Origin: Phreatobacter aquaticus
GTDB taxonomy: Bacteria > Pseudomonadota > Alphaproteobacteria > Rhizobiales > Phreatobacteraceae
Length of the DNA: 64,000 nucleotides
Reading direction: 5' to 3'
Assembly (NCBI RefSeq): GCF_005160265.1
Contig: NZ_CP039865.1
Location: 2,070,828 to 2,134,827 of the forward strand
The position numbers and the translations under genes are program-made. A model generated the notes under the pieces. That model had not been told where the DNA came from, ran no database searches, and saw only the letters and a list, made by a program, of their open reading frames with translations. Of this stretch, positions 20,686 through 30,139 are shown in pieces (position 1 is the stretch's first letter; each line of letters starts with the position of its first letter).

Positions 20686-21384
20686 ATGAAGCAAGTTTCG
20701 ACCGATCACCTCGACCGCATCGTTCAGTACATCCGCACCAAGGGCGATGGCGGGGTCTCGCTGTCCGACGTGGTTGGACTGGCAGAGGTGACGGTTGAGT
20801 CCTTGTCGAGCTTCTTCCGCTCGATCGACATGTCGGTCTATCGCGAATTGTCCGACATCGCCGCCTTCATCACCAACATGAAGTCCGAGGTTGGCCGGCT
20901 CCAGCCGAACGACCTGAAGCACAGCCGCATTCCGGCTGCCGGTTTGGAACTCGACGCCATCGTCAAGGCGACCGAGAAGGCCACCGACACGATCATGGGC
21001 GCCGCCGAGGAATTGATGGCCGCCGACGCATCCGACCATGTCGCCTACAAGGCCATGGTCGACGAGCGGATGATGCTGATCTTCGAGGCCTGCTCGTTCC
21101 AGGACATCACCGGCCAGCGCGTCGCCAAGGTGATCGATACGCTGAAGCACATCGAGGCCCGCGTCTCCCGGTTCGCCGAGGCGATCAACGCGGCCGATGC
21201 CGATGGCTATCTCTCCGAAGAGGAGAAGAAGCGCGAAGAACGCAAGATGAAGAACATCCTGCACGGGCCGCAATTGTCCGGCGAAGGTGTCAATCAGGAC
21301 GACGTCGACGCCCTTTTCGACAAGCCGGCCAAGCCTGCCAAGTCCAGCGGCAAGCAGGACGACGTCGACGCCCTCTTCAAATAG
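20686..21384 (+). CDS. cheZ: CheY-P phosphatase CheZ
   Basis: Dephosphorylates CheY-P to end the motor signal. 232 residues, mainly long helices, with the CheZ catalytic segment EACSFQDITGQR (the glutamine that positions the attacking water lies here). The C-terminus, which in CheZ proteins docks CheY, contains two copies of QDDVDALF separated by a Lys/Pro/Ala-rich spacer. The DNA for this motif is an exact 20-bp repeat at 21295-21314 and 21355-21374. It forms a pair with the upstream CheY-like gene. Confidence 0.9.
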   Translation: MKQVSTDHLDRIVQYIRTKGDGGVSLSDVVGLAEVTVESLSSFFRSIDMSVYRELSDIAAFITNMKSEVGRLQPNDLKHSRIPAAGLELDAIVKATEKATDTIMGAAEELMAADASDHVAYKAMVDERMMLIFEACSFQDITGQRVAKVIDTLKHIEARVSRFAEAINAADADGYLSEEEKKREERKMKNILHGPQLSGEGVNQDDVDALFDKPAKPAKSSGKQDDVDALFK

Positions 21385-21396
21385 GTCTCGCCGGCC

Positions 21397-22272
21397 TCAC
21401 CAGCTGAGATTGCGCATCGCATAGCGCGGGTGCTGTCCGGTCTCCGCGATCAGCGCCGCCAGCCCCTCCGCCTTGATGCCGTCCGGCCCGAGCACCTGTT
21501 CGGCGTGGATGCCCTCGCCCAGGAACAGGCAATCAAAACCCATCCGTGCCGCGCCCGCCACGTCGGTGCGCATCGCGTCGCCGATCGTCAGCACGCGCGA
21601 CCGGTCGGTCGGCTTGCCGGTAATCCGCTCGGCATAGCCAAGGCAGGTTTCATAGGCCGGCTCGAACGGCTTGCCGGCATAGAGCACCTTGCCGCCCATT
21701 GCCTGGTAGCGGTCGCCGATGGCGCCGGCGCAATAGATCAGGTCGTGGCCGACCTCGACCACCTTGTCCGGATTGCCGCAGACGAAATAGAGGTCGCGCG
21801 CCTTCATGCGCTCCAGCCGGTCCTGGTAGTCGTCGGGCGTCTCGTTGCGGTCGTCGACCAGACCGGTGCAGACCACATAGGCGGCATCCTCGATAGCGAC
21901 GAGCCGGGCATTCATTCCCTCGAACACGACCAGGTCGCGCTTCGGTCCGACATGATGGATCGGCTCTCCGGGGCGCGTGCGGATGACGTCGCGCGACACG
22001 TCGCCAGACGTGACGATGGCGTCATAGGCCGCGCGCGGGATGCCCAACCGGTCGAGCTGGCCGACCACGACCGGGCTCTGGCGCGGCGCATTGGAAATGA
22101 GGATCACCGGCACGCCTTGCCGGCGGATCGCCATCAGCGCCTGGGCGGCGGCCGGATGCGCCTTCATGCCGTTGTGCAGCACGCCCCAGACATCGGAGAG
22201 CACCACGTCATACTGGTCGGCGATGGACGAGAGACCGGAAAGGACCGGCGGCACAGCTATGGTCTGGGTCAT
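21397..22272 (-). CDS. HAD-IIA (NagD-like) sugar/nucleotide phosphatase, TIGR01459 type
   Basis: 291 residues with the HAD nucleophile motif DVWGVLHNG, motif II ISNAPR, the IIA cap region and a terminal GDAMRTDVAGAARMGFD motif. Such enzymes dephosphorylate small phosphorylated metabolites; the substrate here is not defined. ATG 22272 is preferred to GTG 22281, which lacks any ribosome-binding site. It converges on cheZ with a 12-bp gap. Confidence 0.87.
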   Translation of the reverse strand: MTQTIAVPPVLSGLSSIADQYDVVLSDVWGVLHNGMKAHPAAAQALMAIRRQGVPVILISNAPRQSPVVVGQLDRLGIPRAAYDAIVTSGDVSRDVIRTRPGEPIHHVGPKRDLVVFEGMNARLVAIEDAAYVVCTGLVDDRNETPDDYQDRLERMKARDLYFVCGNPDKVVEVGHDLIYCAGAIGDRYQAMGGKVLYAGKPFEPAYETCLGYAERITGKPTDRSRVLTIGDAMRTDVAGAARMGFDCLFLGEGIHAEQVLGPDGIKAEGLAALIAETGQHPRYAMRNLSW

Positions 22273-22374
22273 GGCCCGCACCTATAGGAGGGGCGCCCGG
22301 CCGGTCAAGAACGAACCATCGCGTGCTTGCCGAGGCGCGTGAACTGAAACAGTCTGGGACGGGGAGAAACGGCC

Positions 22375-22845
22375 ATGACCGAGACAGCCAGCGGCCAGAC
22401 GCCGCGCCAACTGGCGGAAGCCTTCTATGAGGCCTTCGCCGCCCGCGATGCCAAGGCCATGGGCGCGCTGTATGCCGATGACGCCCAGTTCGAGGACCCG
22501 GTCTTCGGCAAGCTCGATGCCGCCAAGGTGCGCTTCATGTGGCGCCTGTTGCTGGGGCGGGCGACCGATCTCGCCGTGTCCTATGAGGTGATGGAGGCGA
22601 CCGACACAACCGCGCGGGTCGCCTGGACCGCCGGCTACACGTTCGGTCAGACCGGCCGTCCGGTGGTCAACCGGGTCGTCGGCACCCTGACATTCCGCGA
22701 CGGCCTGATCGTCGACCATGTCGACCGCTTCTCGTTCTGGGCCTGGGCCCGCCAGGCCCTGGGACTGCCGGGCCTCCTGCTCGGATGGACGCCGTTCCTG
22801 CAGGGTCAGGTCTCGGCCAAGGCGCGCAAGACGATCGGGCTTTAG
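22375..22845 (+). CDS. NTF2-like (SnoaL-type) family protein
   Basis: 156 residues with the cone-shaped NTF2 pattern: an initial helix (LAEAFYEAFAARDAKAMGALYADDAQFEDPVFG), then long strands, ending VGTLTFRDGLIVDHVDRFSFWAWARQALGLPG. These small domains act as isomerases, hydrolases or binding proteins; no catalytic signature is certain here. GGGGAG stands 8 nt before the ATG. Its stop codon overlaps the stop of the convergent dehalogenase-like gene by 4 nt. Confidence 0.85.
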   Translation: MTETASGQTPRQLAEAFYEAFAARDAKAMGALYADDAQFEDPVFGKLDAAKVRFMWRLLLGRATDLAVSYEVMEATDTTARVAWTAGYTFGQTGRPVVNRVVGTLTFRDGLIVDHVDRFSFWAWARQALGLPGLLLGWTPFLQGQVSAKARKTIGL

Positions 22846-23741
22846 ACCGCGAGGAACGGCTTCAGGGCCGCGAGCGTGCCGGCCGGATTCTCCTCCGGGA
22901 TGAAGTGACCGGAATCGACGGCCACGCCCGTCGCTTTCGGCGCGAACAGCTTCCAGGCATCGAGCGGGCTTGCGCCCTCCGACGGAATGCCAGCCGAGCC
23001 CCAGACGACATGGACCGGCACGCCGATGGTCTTGCCCGCGGCCTTGTCCACTTCATCGGCGGCAAGATCGACGGTCGCGCCGGCCCGATAGTCCTCGCAA
23101 CAGGCATGGATCCGCGACGGGTCGTTGAAAAAGTCGCGGTAATGCTGGCGCGCCCGCGGATCATAGGCGGTGAGCGTGCCCGCCTTGGTCCAGAGTGCCA
23201 GCTTCTGCTCCAGATAGGCGGTCGGATCCTTGCCGATCTCCGCCTCCGGCTGGCCCTGAGGGCCGGACAGGAACAGCCAGTGCTCGGTCTTCGGCGATGG
23301 GCTGGCGCGGATGCGCTCCCACATGGTGATGGTCGGCACGATGTCGAGGAGCGCCAGGCGCTCGACCCGGCCGGGATGATCCAGCGCCATCCGGTAGGAC
23401 ACGCGTGCGCCGCGATCGTGGCCGATGACGGCGAAGCGGACATGGCCGAGCTGCTCCATCACCTCGATCAGGATCTTGGCCATGTCGCGCTTGGCGTAAG
23501 GGTAGTGCTGGCTGCCGCCCTCCGGTGCCACCGACCAGCCATAGCCCGGCAGGTCCGGCAGGATGAGCGTGTGCGTCTTGGCCAGTTCCGGCGCGATGCG
23601 GTGCCATTCCACATGGGTCTGCGGAAAGCCATGGATCAGCAGAAGCGGCGGCCCGGACCCGCCGGAGCGCGCGAAGATCTGCCCAACCGACGTGTCGAGC
23701 CAATGGGACTGGAAGCCGGGAAAGAGATCTGACGTGGCCAT
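22842..23741 (-). CDS. Haloacetate (fluoroacetate-type) dehalogenase, alpha/beta hydrolase
   Basis: 299 residues. Every residue used by the characterised fluoroacetate dehalogenase RPA1163 is present one position earlier: nucleophile D109, D133 and H279 as triad, R110 and R113 for the carboxylate (motif HDRGAR), and H154, W155 and Y218 forming the halide pocket. The oxyanion motif HGFPQTH is at 37-43. This predicts hydrolysis of haloacetates to glycolate in the cytoplasm. An epoxide hydrolase is unlikely because the HW and Y pattern is specific. ATG 23741 gives the family's usual length; an upstream ATG exists at 23756. Confidence 0.87.
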   Translation of the reverse strand: MATSDLFPGFQSHWLDTSVGQIFARSGGSGPPLLLIHGFPQTHVEWHRIAPELAKTHTLILPDLPGYGWSVAPEGGSQHYPYAKRDMAKILIEVMEQLGHVRFAVIGHDRGARVSYRMALDHPGRVERLALLDIVPTITMWERIRASPSPKTEHWLFLSGPQGQPEAEIGKDPTAYLEQKLALWTKAGTLTAYDPRARQHYRDFFNDPSRIHACCEDYRAGATVDLAADEVDKAAGKTIGVPVHVVWGSAGIPSEGASPLDAWKLFAPKATGVAVDSGHFIPEENPAGTLAALKPFLAV

Positions 23742-23798
23742 GACTGCTTGCTCCAATGCGATGCGGAGACTAGCAGGCAGCGCCCGGTATGGAAGGCG

Positions 23799-25085
23799 TC
23801 AGGCCTTGGCCGCCTTTTCCCGTGCCACAGCCTGCCAGCCGATATCACGGCGGCAGAAGCCACCGGGCCAGTCGACGAGATCGACGGCCTGGTAAGCCCT
23901 GGCCTGCGCGTCGGCCACCGTCTTCGCCATGGCGGTAACGTTCAGCACGCGCCCGCCATTGGCCACCAACGTTCCGTCCTTCAGCGCGGTTCCCGCATGG
24001 AACACATGCACGCCATCGACGGCACCCGCCTTGTCGAGGCCTGCGATCGGCGTGCCCTTCTCGGGCGTAGCCGGATAGCCGTTGGCGGCCATCACCACGG
24101 TCAGGGCGGCATCGTCATGCCAGCGCACGCTCATGGTCTTGAGCTGGCCGTCCACCGCACCCTGCAACAGGGTCAGGAGATCGTCCTTCAGCCGCAGCAT
24201 CAGCACCTGGCATTCCGGATCGCCGAAGCGGCAATTGTACTCGATCAGCTTCGGCCCCTGGGCCGTGATCATCAGGCCGGCATAGAGGATGCCCTTGTAG
24301 GGGTGCCCCTTGGCCTTCATTGCCGCCATGGTCGGGCGAATGATCTCGGCCATGGTCCGATCGATGAGGGCCTGCGTCATCACCGGCGCCGGCGAATAGG
24401 CGCCCATGCCGCCGGTATTGGGGCCGACATCGCCGTCGCCGACGCGCTTGTGGTCCTGGGCGGTGGCGAGCGGCAGGGCCGTCTCGCCGTCGCAGAGTGC
24501 GAAGAACGAAGCTTCCTCGCCCTCCATGAACTCTTCCACCACCACTTCCGAGCCCGCCTCGCCGAGCCCGCCGTCGAACATCATGTCGACGGCGTCGAGC
24601 GCTTCCTTGAGATCCATCGCCACGACCACGCCCTTGCCGGCGGCAAGCCCGTCGGCCTTGATGACGATCGGCGCGCCGACCTTTTCGACATAGGCGCGGG
24701 CAGTCTCAACGGACGTGAAGCGTCCATAGGCGGCGGTCGGAATGGCGAAGTCGCGGCAAAGATCCTTGGTGAAGCCCTTGGACCCTTCCACCTGTGCGCA
24801 GAACTGCGTCGGGCCGAAGGCCTTGATGCCCGCGCTCGCCAGGTCGTCCACCAGTCCCGCCACCAGCGGCGCCTCAGGCCCGACAACGACGAAGGTGATC
24901 GCGTTGGCCTTGCAATAGGCCGCAACGGCTGCGTGATCGGTCACGTCGAGGCTTGCGATGATGGCATGTTCGGCAATGCCGGGATTGCCCGGCGCGCAAT
25001 GGAGCGTGCCGATCAGCGGGCTCGCCGAGAGTGCCCAGGCGAGAGCATGTTCGCGGCCGCCGCCGCCGATCAGGAGCACGTTCAT
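23799..25085 (-). CDS. purD: Phosphoribosylamine-glycine ligase (GAR synthetase)
   Basis: Second step of de novo purine synthesis: ATP-dependent ligation of glycine to phosphoribosylamine. 428 residues with the family start [19 protein letters not shown], the PGNPG loop, the ATP-grasp core ([19 protein letters not shown]) and the metal-binding [24 protein letters not shown] before ATG 25085 sets the start; the open frame upstream is not conserved-looking. Divergent from xseA. Confidence 0.96.
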   Translation of the reverse strand: MNVLLIGGGGREHALAWALSASPLIGTLHCAPGNPGIAEHAIIASLDVTDHAAVAAYCKANAITFVVVGPEAPLVAGLVDDLASAGIKAFGPTQFCAQVEGSKGFTKDLCRDFAIPTAAYGRFTSVETARAYVEKVGAPIVIKADGLAAGKGVVVAMDLKEALDAVDMMFDGGLGEAGSEVVVEEFMEGEEASFFALCDGETALPLATAQDHKRVGDGDVGPNTGGMGAYSPAPVMTQALIDRTMAEIIRPTMAAMKAKGHPYKGILYAGLMITAQGPKLIEYNCRFGDPECQVLMLRLKDDLLTLLQGAVDGQLKTMSVRWHDDAALTVVMAANGYPATPEKGTPIAGLDKAGAVDGVHVFHAGTALKDGTLVANGGRVLNVTAMAKTVADAQARAYQAVDLVDWPGGFCRRDIGWQAVAREKAAKA

Positions 25086-25216
25086 CAGGTCACCTCGCGT
25101 CGGATGGCTGTTGCCGCGCGGGGAAAGACCCCGAACCACATGCAAAGCGCGCTTCAATCCGTCTCGCCCTGCGTCTAGACAAGAGTCCCGCTCCGGGCAA
25201 CGGATTCGCTTGATCG

Positions 25217-26800
25217 ATGACCGATGTCGTCCCCACCAATGCCGCCGAGATCACGGTCACGGAACTCTCCTCCGCCATCAAGCGGACGGTGGAGGATGCG
25301 TTCGGCTTCGTGCGGCTGCGCGGCGAGATCTCCGGCTACAAGGGACCGAGCTCGTCGGGCCATTGCTATTTCCGCCTGAAGGACGAAGGCGCCACCATCG
25401 AGGCGGTGATCTGGAAGGGCACGTTTGCCCGGCTGAAGTTCAAGCCGCAGGAAGGCCTGGAAGTCGTCGCCACGGGCCGCGTCACCACCTTCCCCGGCTC
25501 GTCGAAATATCAGGTCGTCATCGAAAGCCTGGAGCCTGCTGGCGTCGGCGCGCTGATGGCGCTGCTCGAGGAGCGCCGCCGCAAACTCACCGCCGAAGGC
25601 TTGTTCGAGGCCTCCCGCAAGCGGCCCTTGCCCTATCTGCCGGAGGTGATCGGCGTGGTGACCTCGCCGACCGGCGCCGTCATTCGCGACATCCTGCATC
25701 GCCTGGCCGACCGCTTTCCGCGCACCGTTCTCGTCTGGCCGGTGCGCGTGCAGGGCGAGGGCAGTGCGGCCGAAGTCGCCAATGCCATCCGCGGCTTCAA
25801 CGCCATCGACGACGACAGCGACCTGCCGCGCCCCGACGTCCTGATCGTCGCGCGCGGGGGTGGCAGTCTGGAGGATCTCTGGGGCTTCAACGAGGAGATC
25901 GTCGTCCGCGCCGCGGCCGAGAGCGTCATTCCGCTGATCTCCGCCGTCGGCCACGAGACCGACACGACCCTGATCGACTTTGCCGCCGATCGCCGCGCGC
26001 CGACGCCCACCGCCGCCGCCGAGATGGCGGTGCCCGTGCGCGCCGACCTGATCGCCGAAGTGACCGATCTCGCCCGCCGCCAGGTCGCTGGCATCATGCG
26101 GTTGCTGGACGACCGGCGCACCCAGACGCGCGCGGCCTCCCGCGCGCTCCCCGATGCCGAGCGCCTGCTGGAACAGGCCCGCCAGCGGCTCGACAATGCC
26201 GGCGAGCGGCTGCCCAATGCCCTGATCGCCAATGCCGCCGCCCATCGCGCCCAGCTCCTGCGCGCGGCTGGCCGCCTGTCGCCCGGCATGCTCACCGCCC
26301 GCATCGCCCGTTCCGGTGACCAGATCGTCGCGCTGTCGCGGCGCGCCGGTGCCGCGGCCGGCCGGCGCATCGAGATCCAGGACCAGGGATTTCGGACACT
26401 CTCCGCCCGCCTGTCGCGCTCGCTCGGCGTCTATGCGGCGGCCCAGACCACCCACATCGCCCGGTCTCGCGACCGGCTCGGCGATCTCTTCGCCCGTGCG
26501 CCTCGCGCGATCGATCTCATCCTGCGCCGCCGGGCCGACCGGCTGGACGGAGCCTCCAAGCTTCTCTCCGCTCTGTCCTATCAGGGCGTGCTCGCCCGCG
26601 GCTTCGCGCTGGTGCGCGATGAGGCTGGCAAACCCTTGCGCACGGCTTCTGCCGTCGCCGCAGGGGCGTCCCTGACCATCGAGTTCGCCGATGGCCGGGT
26701 GGCTGCCCAGGCCAGGGGCGAGGCTCCGCCGCGACCGGCGAAGGCCGATGCGAAGCCTGCGAAGAAGCCGCCCGGCGAAGGGCAGGGCAGCCTCTTCTGA
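25217..26800 (+). CDS. xseA: Exodeoxyribonuclease VII large subunit
   Basis: Catalytic subunit of the single-strand DNA exonuclease of mismatch and recombination repair. 527 residues: an N-terminal OB-fold ([44 protein letters not shown] is split over residues 14-57), the catalytic domain with [13 protein letters not shown] and [28 protein letters not shown] in succession, then the coiled coil. A low-complexity Lys/Pro tail ends the protein. The small subunit xseB is not adjacent. It converges with the next gene, 4 bp apart. Confidence 0.95.
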   Translation: MTDVVPTNAAEITVTELSSAIKRTVEDAFGFVRLRGEISGYKGPSSSGHCYFRLKDEGATIEAVIWKGTFARLKFKPQEGLEVVATGRVTTFPGSSKYQVVIESLEPAGVGALMALLEERRRKLTAEGLFEASRKRPLPYLPEVIGVVTSPTGAVIRDILHRLADRFPRTVLVWPVRVQGEGSAAEVANAIRGFNAIDDDSDLPRPDVLIVARGGGSLEDLWGFNEEIVVRAAAESVIPLISAVGHETDTTLIDFAADRRAPTPTAAAEMAVPVRADLIAEVTDLARRQVAGIMRLLDDRRTQTRAASRALPDAERLLEQARQRLDNAGERLPNALIANAAAHRAQLLRAAGRLSPGMLTARIARSGDQIVALSRRAGAAAGRRIEIQDQGFRTLSARLSRSLGVYAAAQTTHIARSRDRLGDLFARAPRAIDLILRRRADRLDGASKLLSALSYQGVLARGFALVRDEAGKPLRTASAVAAGASLTIEFADGRVAAQARGEAPPRPAKADAKPAKKPPGEGQGSLF

Positions 26801-26804
26801 GTAC

Positions 26805-27797
26805 TCAGCGGGCGGGCGCCGCGTCTCTGAGCCGCGTGACAATCTCCGCCAGGCGATCAAGACCCGCCGGCTGCACTGTCGTGCCCATATGGTCGATGGC
26901 CGGCAGGATCTCGACTTCGATGCGCGGGTTTGCCGCCTTCATGGCCGCCGAATAGGCGTCTGCGCGGAACATCTCGTCATTGGCGCCGATCAGGATGGTT
27001 GTCGGCTGGCCGATGCCCCCGAGGGCTGCGCGCCAGTCGCGCGGCAGGCTCATATTGGCGAGCAGCCGATGGGAATAGATGCTGGCCCGCTTGCCCTGAG
27101 CCCCTGCTGGAACGGCATAGGCAATGGCCGGCAGGCCGTCGAAGGCCGAGAGGCCGATGATGTTGAGCAGCGACAGGGCAACGATGCGGGGCACCGCCGC
27201 ATCGGCCCAGCCCCCCGAATTCGGTCGCGTGACCGAAGGTTCGTTCGACAGGAACGGCGATGTCGCCACATAGGCATCGAACTTTTTGCCAAGCGGGCCG
27301 CCGGCGATCCGCAGGGCGAAGGCGCCGCCCAGCGAATGACCGATCAGCACCTTCTTTTCCCCGGCATGGCGGGATTCGATCAGGGCCAGAAGGTCGACCA
27401 TGTCGTCCTCGAGCTGGCCGCGATAGCCGATATCGCCCAGCGTGCCGCTCTCGCCATGGCCCCGGATGTCGATCGCATAGACGGTGAAACCCTGATCTGC
27501 CAGCACGCGGGCAACCCCCGTCATGCCGGAGGCGGTGCCGCTCGATCCATGGATGGCCACCGCTATGCCGCCGCCCGGACGGCCCGGATGCAGCTTGTAG
27601 CCGAGCCGTGTCCCGTCGCGGGCGGTGAGGAAGCTGTAGGGCAGCTGGTCGGCCTGCCAGCGGCTCATGATCTGGCCGGCGGCTTCCATGGTTGGCATGG
27701 GCGGTGGCGTTGCCGGCCTGAAGATGGTGATGACAGCGGCAAAGGCCGCGACGACGCAGACGACGAGGGTGAGACAGATGGCGGCGAAGATACGCAT
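26805..27797 (-). CDS. Alpha/beta hydrolase with membrane anchor
   Basis: 330 residues. The N-terminus (MRIFAAICLTLVVCVVAAFAAVITIF) is an uncleaved anchor or signal; the rest is a serine hydrolase with oxyanion region AIHGSSG, nucleophile GHSLGG and a late catalytic His in PAIDHMG. The DIRGHGES motif suggests a monoglyceride-lipase or acylhydrolase-like enzyme facing the periplasm. Substrate unknown. GGAG 6-7 nt before ATG 27797 sets the start. It is divergent from the LytTR gene; the two starts are 92 bp apart and share a promoter region. Confidence 0.83.
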   Translation of the reverse strand: MRIFAAICLTLVVCVVAAFAAVITIFRPATPPPMPTMEAAGQIMSRWQADQLPYSFLTARDGTRLGYKLHPGRPGGGIAVAIHGSSGTASGMTGVARVLADQGFTVYAIDIRGHGESGTLGDIGYRGQLEDDMVDLLALIESRHAGEKKVLIGHSLGGAFALRIAGGPLGKKFDAYVATSPFLSNEPSVTRPNSGGWADAAVPRIVALSLLNIIGLSAFDGLPAIAYAVPAGAQGKRASIYSHRLLANMSLPRDWRAALGGIGQPTTILIGANDEMFRADAYSAAMKAANPRIEVEILPAIDHMGTTVQPAGLDRLAEIVTRLRDAAPAR

Positions 27798-27889
27798 GGA
27801 AGGGCTCCGGCGGGGGTGATGCCGATTGCCTAGTCGTGGCGCCGGCCCTAGTCTCCGGCCACTTCGCGAACGGTACGATTTCTTCGCCA

Positions 27890-28708
27890 ATGACCGACGG
27901 CCTTCCCCCACACTCCGATCGCCGGACCACACCCACGTGGCTCAGCCCGGTGCTGACCTTTGTCGGCTTCGGGGTTCTGCTCGGTCTGCTCGGTCCCTTC
28001 GGCTCCTATCTCGGCATCACCCTGCCGGTGCGGGTCGCGCATTACACGGTCAATATGGTGGTCATCAGCCTGATGGCGGTGGCCGCTCATTGGCTGGCGG
28101 CGCGGCTGGTCTTTGGTGGCCCGCCGCCGCTCTGGGCATCGCTGGCGATCGCGCTGATTCTGGCTGTGCCGGGAGCCGTGGTCGTGCTGGGCAGCCTCTG
28201 GCTGTTCGCACCGCAGGTTCTGCCGCACGTGACCTTTGCCGAGCTGTGTGTCCAGACGGCCCTGATCAATGTGCTGATCAGCGTCGTCGTTCGCATGATC
28301 CGGGCCTGGCGCATGGCGAGCAGCCAGCAGGCCGCCGCCGCCATCCATCTCTCTACGCCCCAGGCTCCTGCGGCGCCGTCAGCGGTGCTCGTGCTCGATC
28401 CGCTGCGCGAGAAGCTGCCCCTGCCGCTGCGCCGGGCACGTATCCTCGGCCTCACGGCCGAGGACCATTATCTGCGGGTCCATACCGACCAGGGGGCGGC
28501 CCTCATCCTGATGCCGCTGTCGCAGGCGATCGACACGATCGGTGCGGATGCGGGGCTCAGGATCCACCGCTCTCACTGGGTTGTCCGCGAGGCAGTGGTC
28601 GACAGCGCCCGCAAGGAAGGCCAGATCGAGGTGAAGCTTGCCAATGGCCTCGCCCTGCCGGTCAGCCGCAGCGGTCGCCGCCTGCTCGCAGAGGCTCGCC
28701 TGATCTGA
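27890..28708 (+). CDS. Membrane-bound LytTR transcription regulator
   Basis: 272 residues: four transmembrane helices in the first ~140 residues (for example SPVLTFVGFGVLLGLLGPFG), then a cytoplasmic LytTR DNA-binding domain at the C-terminus (LGLTAEDHYLRVHTDQG, IHRSHWVVREAV, LPVSRSGRRLL). This one-component layout, with a membrane sensor fused to LytTR, is widespread in alphaproteobacteria. The likely target is the divergent hydrolase gene, but that is inference from position. ATG 27890 is chosen; a GTG at 27836 is also in frame. Confidence 0.85.
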   Translation: MTDGLPPHSDRRTTPTWLSPVLTFVGFGVLLGLLGPFGSYLGITLPVRVAHYTVNMVVISLMAVAAHWLAARLVFGGPPPLWASLAIALILAVPGAVVVLGSLWLFAPQVLPHVTFAELCVQTALINVLISVVVRMIRAWRMASSQQAAAAIHLSTPQAPAAPSAVLVLDPLREKLPLPLRRARILGLTAEDHYLRVHTDQGAALILMPLSQAIDTIGADAGLRIHRSHWVVREAVVDSARKEGQIEVKLANGLALPVSRSGRRLLAEARLI

Positions 28709-28711
28709 GGC

Positions 28712-28737
28712 GGTCCGGTCCCGCCTGGAACCGGACC
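28712..28737. terminator. Bidirectional hairpin between convergent genes
   Basis: GGTCCGGT (28712-28719) and ACCGGACC (28730-28737) form a perfect 8-bp stem with a 10-nt loop in the 41-bp gap between two convergent stops. It lacks a T run, so a shared weak terminator is the best reading. Confidence 0.5.
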
Positions 28738-28749
28738 CTCCATCAGCGG

Positions 28750-29871
28750 CTACTGCAGGGTTTCCTGGGCGATCCAGGTCTTCACCGCCCGCAAGGCGTC
28801 ATGGGGTGTCTCGGCAAGGCTGAGCGCCGATTTCCAGACGGTCAGCTGACCGTCCGCACTCGACCCTTCCGCAACAATGGTGCGGCAATGGGCGAGATCC
28901 TCGGCGCAGCCCATCGCCTCGGCTTCGTCCTGAACCATGTCCATCACCTCCGCCAGTGCCTGGCTGATGGTGATCGTGGTCCGGCGCGCCTCGTCGACGA
29001 AGCTGCCGTGTACGCCATAGCGCTGGGCCCGCCACTTGTTCTCTTCCGAGATAGCCCGCGTCACCGGCGACAGCTTGGCATTGACCTCCGGGTTGCGGAT
29101 CAGATGGCGGACCAGCGAGCGGTAAAGCGCCGCGATCGCCATCGTGTCGTCGAGCTTCGTGCAGCAATCGGGTGCCCGTAATTCCAGCGTCGGAAAACGG
29201 CGCGACGGCCGGACCGCCCACCAGACATAGCTCGAATCCTCGATGATCCGCGCCTCCACCAGCAGCGAGACGTAGTCGTCATATTCGGCCTGGGTCGAGA
29301 ACTGCTCGCCGAGCCCGGTGCGCGGCAACTCGTCATAGGCGGCGAGCCTGTAGCCCATCAACCCCGTCGAGCGCGACTGCCAGAACGGCGACGAGGTCGA
29401 CAAGGCGATGATCAGCGGCACGAAGGGCATGATCCGCGACATGACGTCGACGCGTTTCGACAGGTCGTCGAACTCGGCATGGACATGCATGCCGCAGACG
29501 ATGTTGCGCTGGCCGAGCATCTGCAGGTCGTGCATCACGCTGTCATAGCGCTTGGCCTCGCTGGCGCGCTGCGTCGCCCACATGGCGGTCGGGTGGGTGC
29601 CCGAGGCGAGGATCGACAGGCCATGGCTCGCCGCCACCTCGCCCAGCATGCCGCGCATCGCCTTCATCTCATTGCGCGCCGCGGTCGTGTCGCTGTGCAC
29701 CGAGCTCGAAAGCTCGATCTGCGATTGCAGCAATTCTCCCTTTACCCGATCTCCGAGCCGGGTCTTCGCCGCCTCGAAGAAGCCCTGCGGCATGCGGCGC
29801 ATGACAGCCTTCGTCTCCCCGTCGACAACAAAAAACTCTTCCTCGATACCAAAACGGCAGGTGTCCGACAT
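28750..29871 (-). CDS. Carboxylate-amine ligase, YbdK / type 2 glutamate-cysteine ligase family
   Basis: 373 residues with the GCS2 signature: RFGIEEEFFVVD near the start, MHVHAEF and the RAPDCCTKLDDTMAIAAL segment. E. coli YbdK has weak glutamate-cysteine ligase activity; the true substrate is usually unknown, so I do not call it GshA. A GGAGA lies 5 nt before ATG 29871, which decides that start over the ATG at 29883. The 268-bp upstream gap contains an inverted repeat at 30003-30020. Confidence 0.88.
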   Translation of the reverse strand: MSDTCRFGIEEEFFVVDGETKAVMRRMPQGFFEAAKTRLGDRVKGELLQSQIELSSSVHSDTTAARNEMKAMRGMLGEVAASHGLSILASGTHPTAMWATQRASEAKRYDSVMHDLQMLGQRNIVCGMHVHAEFDDLSKRVDVMSRIMPFVPLIIALSTSSPFWQSRSTGLMGYRLAAYDELPRTGLGEQFSTQAEYDDYVSLLVEARIIEDSSYVWWAVRPSRRFPTLELRAPDCCTKLDDTMAIAALYRSLVRHLIRNPEVNAKLSPVTRAISEENKWRAQRYGVHGSFVDEARRTTITISQALAEVMDMVQDEAEAMGCAEDLAHCRTIVAEGSSADGQLTVWKSALSLAETPHDALRAVKTWIAQETLQ

Positions 29872-30002
29872 GATTGTCTCCATCTGTGCGGGCACGGAAC
29901 GTTGGGACGGAACGCGAGGATGCGTGTTCCGCCAGGCCGCGACCCAACCCAGTCCTAGGGGCCGCGACTGCCCCCAAGGCTGGCGGTTGCACAGGCAGAA
30001 AT

Positions 30003-30020
30003 GTGACCAAAACCGGTCAC
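30003..30020. promoter_or_regulatory. Inverted repeat upstream of the YbdK-like gene
   Basis: GTGACC (30003-30008) and GGTCAC (30015-30020) are perfect inverted arms around a 6-nt spacer, about 130 bp upstream of the ATG at 29871. The centre is A-rich. It could be a dimeric regulator site; there is no further support. Confidence 0.35.
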
Positions 30021-30139
30021 GCGTTGCCGCATTTCTGTAACCATCTGAAATATGGCGTGAACTTAAATCGATTGACTTGGGGGCCGATTGGCCCGTCCCG
30101 GAGGCGTCCGGTTGCTTCGCGTCGGCGCGGCGGGCCGGC

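Noticed and set aside
25175-26860. A 561-codon minus-strand frame opposite xseA
   Set aside because: XseA motifs on the plus strand are complete; the antisense frame has no conserved features.
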